Origin: Bacteroidales bacterium | GTDB taxonomy: Bacteria; Bacteroidota; Bacteroidia; Bacteroidales; UBA12077 | Reading direction: 5' to 3' | NCBI GenBank assembly: GCA_030600865.1 | Contig: JAUVUS010000197.1 | Span: 1-5,508 of the forward strand | DNA: 5,508 bases | Shown: positions 5,136 through 5,508 of the stretch, piece after piece | Layout of the letters: each line of letters begins with the position of its first letter | How positions within the stretch are numbered: position 1 is the stretch's first letter | Notes under the pieces: model-generated | Told to the model about the DNA's origin: nothing | Database searches by the model: none | What the model saw: the letters and a program-made list of their open reading frames with translations, nothing else | Translations under genes and position numbers: made by a program

Positions 5136-5508
5136 ATGATCAATAGAACAGTTCACGAAAAATATATGCAACGATGCATCGATTTAGCAAGGTTGGGAAG
5201 TGGAAATACTGCTCCAAACCCTATGGTGGGCTCTGTAATTGTATATAATGGTAAAATAATTGGCGAAGGATTTCACAAAAAACACGGTGAATCACATGCC
5301 GAAGTAAATGCTGTTAATTCTGTTAAAGATAAAAGTTTAATAAAGAAAGCTACTTTATATGTAAATCTTGAACCATGTTCTCATTTTGGAAAAACTCCGC
5401 CTTGTGCAAATTTAATTGCTGGTTTAGGTATTCCTAAGGTTATTATTGGTTCAATTGATACTGCTGCTCATGTTTCGGGAAAAGGAATTCAAATCCTGAA
5501 AGAGGCGG
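5136..5508 (+). CDS. ribD: Riboflavin biosynthesis protein RibD, deaminase domain (cut by window edge)
   Basis: The frame starts at the ATG at 5136-5138 and stays open to the right edge, giving 124 complete codons. The visible part is the cytidine deaminase-like domain, which deaminates the pyrimidine intermediate (2,5-diamino-6-ribosylamino-pyrimidinone 5'-phosphate) in riboflavin synthesis. Motifs are HEKYMQRCIDLA (7-18), NTAPNPMVGSVIV (24-36), the zinc-binding and catalytic HAE (54-56), and the zinc cysteines in EPCSHFGKTPPC at 81 and 90; SGKGIQILKEA near the end is also typical. The C-terminal reductase domain expected in bifunctional RibD would lie beyond the edge, so it is unknown whether this protein is bifunctional. 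The start is preferred over the ATG at 5166 (codon 11) because residues 7-12 belong to the conserved domain. No Shine-Dalgarno is visible. There is no room for an FMN riboswitch in the 22-bp gap. Confidence 0.95.
   Translation, partial: MINRTVHEKYMQRCIDLARLGSGNTAPNPMVGSVIVYNGKIIGEGFHKKHGESHAEVNAVNSVKDKSLIKKATLYVNLEPCSHFGKTPPCANLIAGLGIPKVIIGSIDTAAHVSGKGIQILKEA

Overview
The window looks like ordinary chromosomal DNA from a member of the Bacteroidetes (Bacteroidota). It is AT-rich, start codons lack Shine-Dalgarno sequences, and one promoter fits the Bacteroidetes TTTG / TAnnTTTG consensus. The exported proteins and the M28-type lipoprotein have the look of that phylum. I cannot place it more closely. 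No mobile element, CRISPR array, tRNA or rRNA was seen.

Layout, left to right. Positions 1-365 (minus) hold the first 121 codons of an M28-family metallopeptidase lipoprotein, cut by the window edge. A 108-bp gap follows. Positions 474-1563 (minus) hold prfB (release factor RF2), whose reading frame is broken by the classical programmed +1 frameshift at an in-frame TGA (1498-1500). It reads as one 362-residue protein only if the shift is made. A good promoter (1590-1620) lies just upstream of prfB, and a strong minus-strand terminator (1635-1658) separates it from the genes behind. Positions 1683-2273 and 2316-3710 (both minus) encode two exported proteins of unknown function that share an LPP20-like module. 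The first is a lipoprotein. The second is a larger non-lipidated protein with helical, Ig-like and alpha/beta C-terminal parts. Positions 3758-4246 (minus) are recX with a GTG start, and 4253-5113 (minus) are prmC. Divergent from prmC, after only 22 bp, ribD starts at 5136 (plus) and runs off the right edge.

How the genes relate. prmC, recX and the two LPP20-like genes lie on one strand with gaps of 6, 47 and 42 bp and no terminator visible until 1635-1658, so they may form one transcript, prmC first. prfB has its own promoter. PrmC methylates the glutamine of the GGQ motif in class I release factors, so the window holds both an enzyme and one of its substrates (RF2 Gln246), though in separate transcription units. 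RecX modulates RecA and RibD belongs to riboflavin synthesis; neither has an obvious link to its neighbours.

The best candidates for something undescribed are the LPP20-like gene pair and the compact, symmetric prmC/ribD intergenic region. I see no clear new defence or mobile system. All calls come from reading the sequence; no database search was run.
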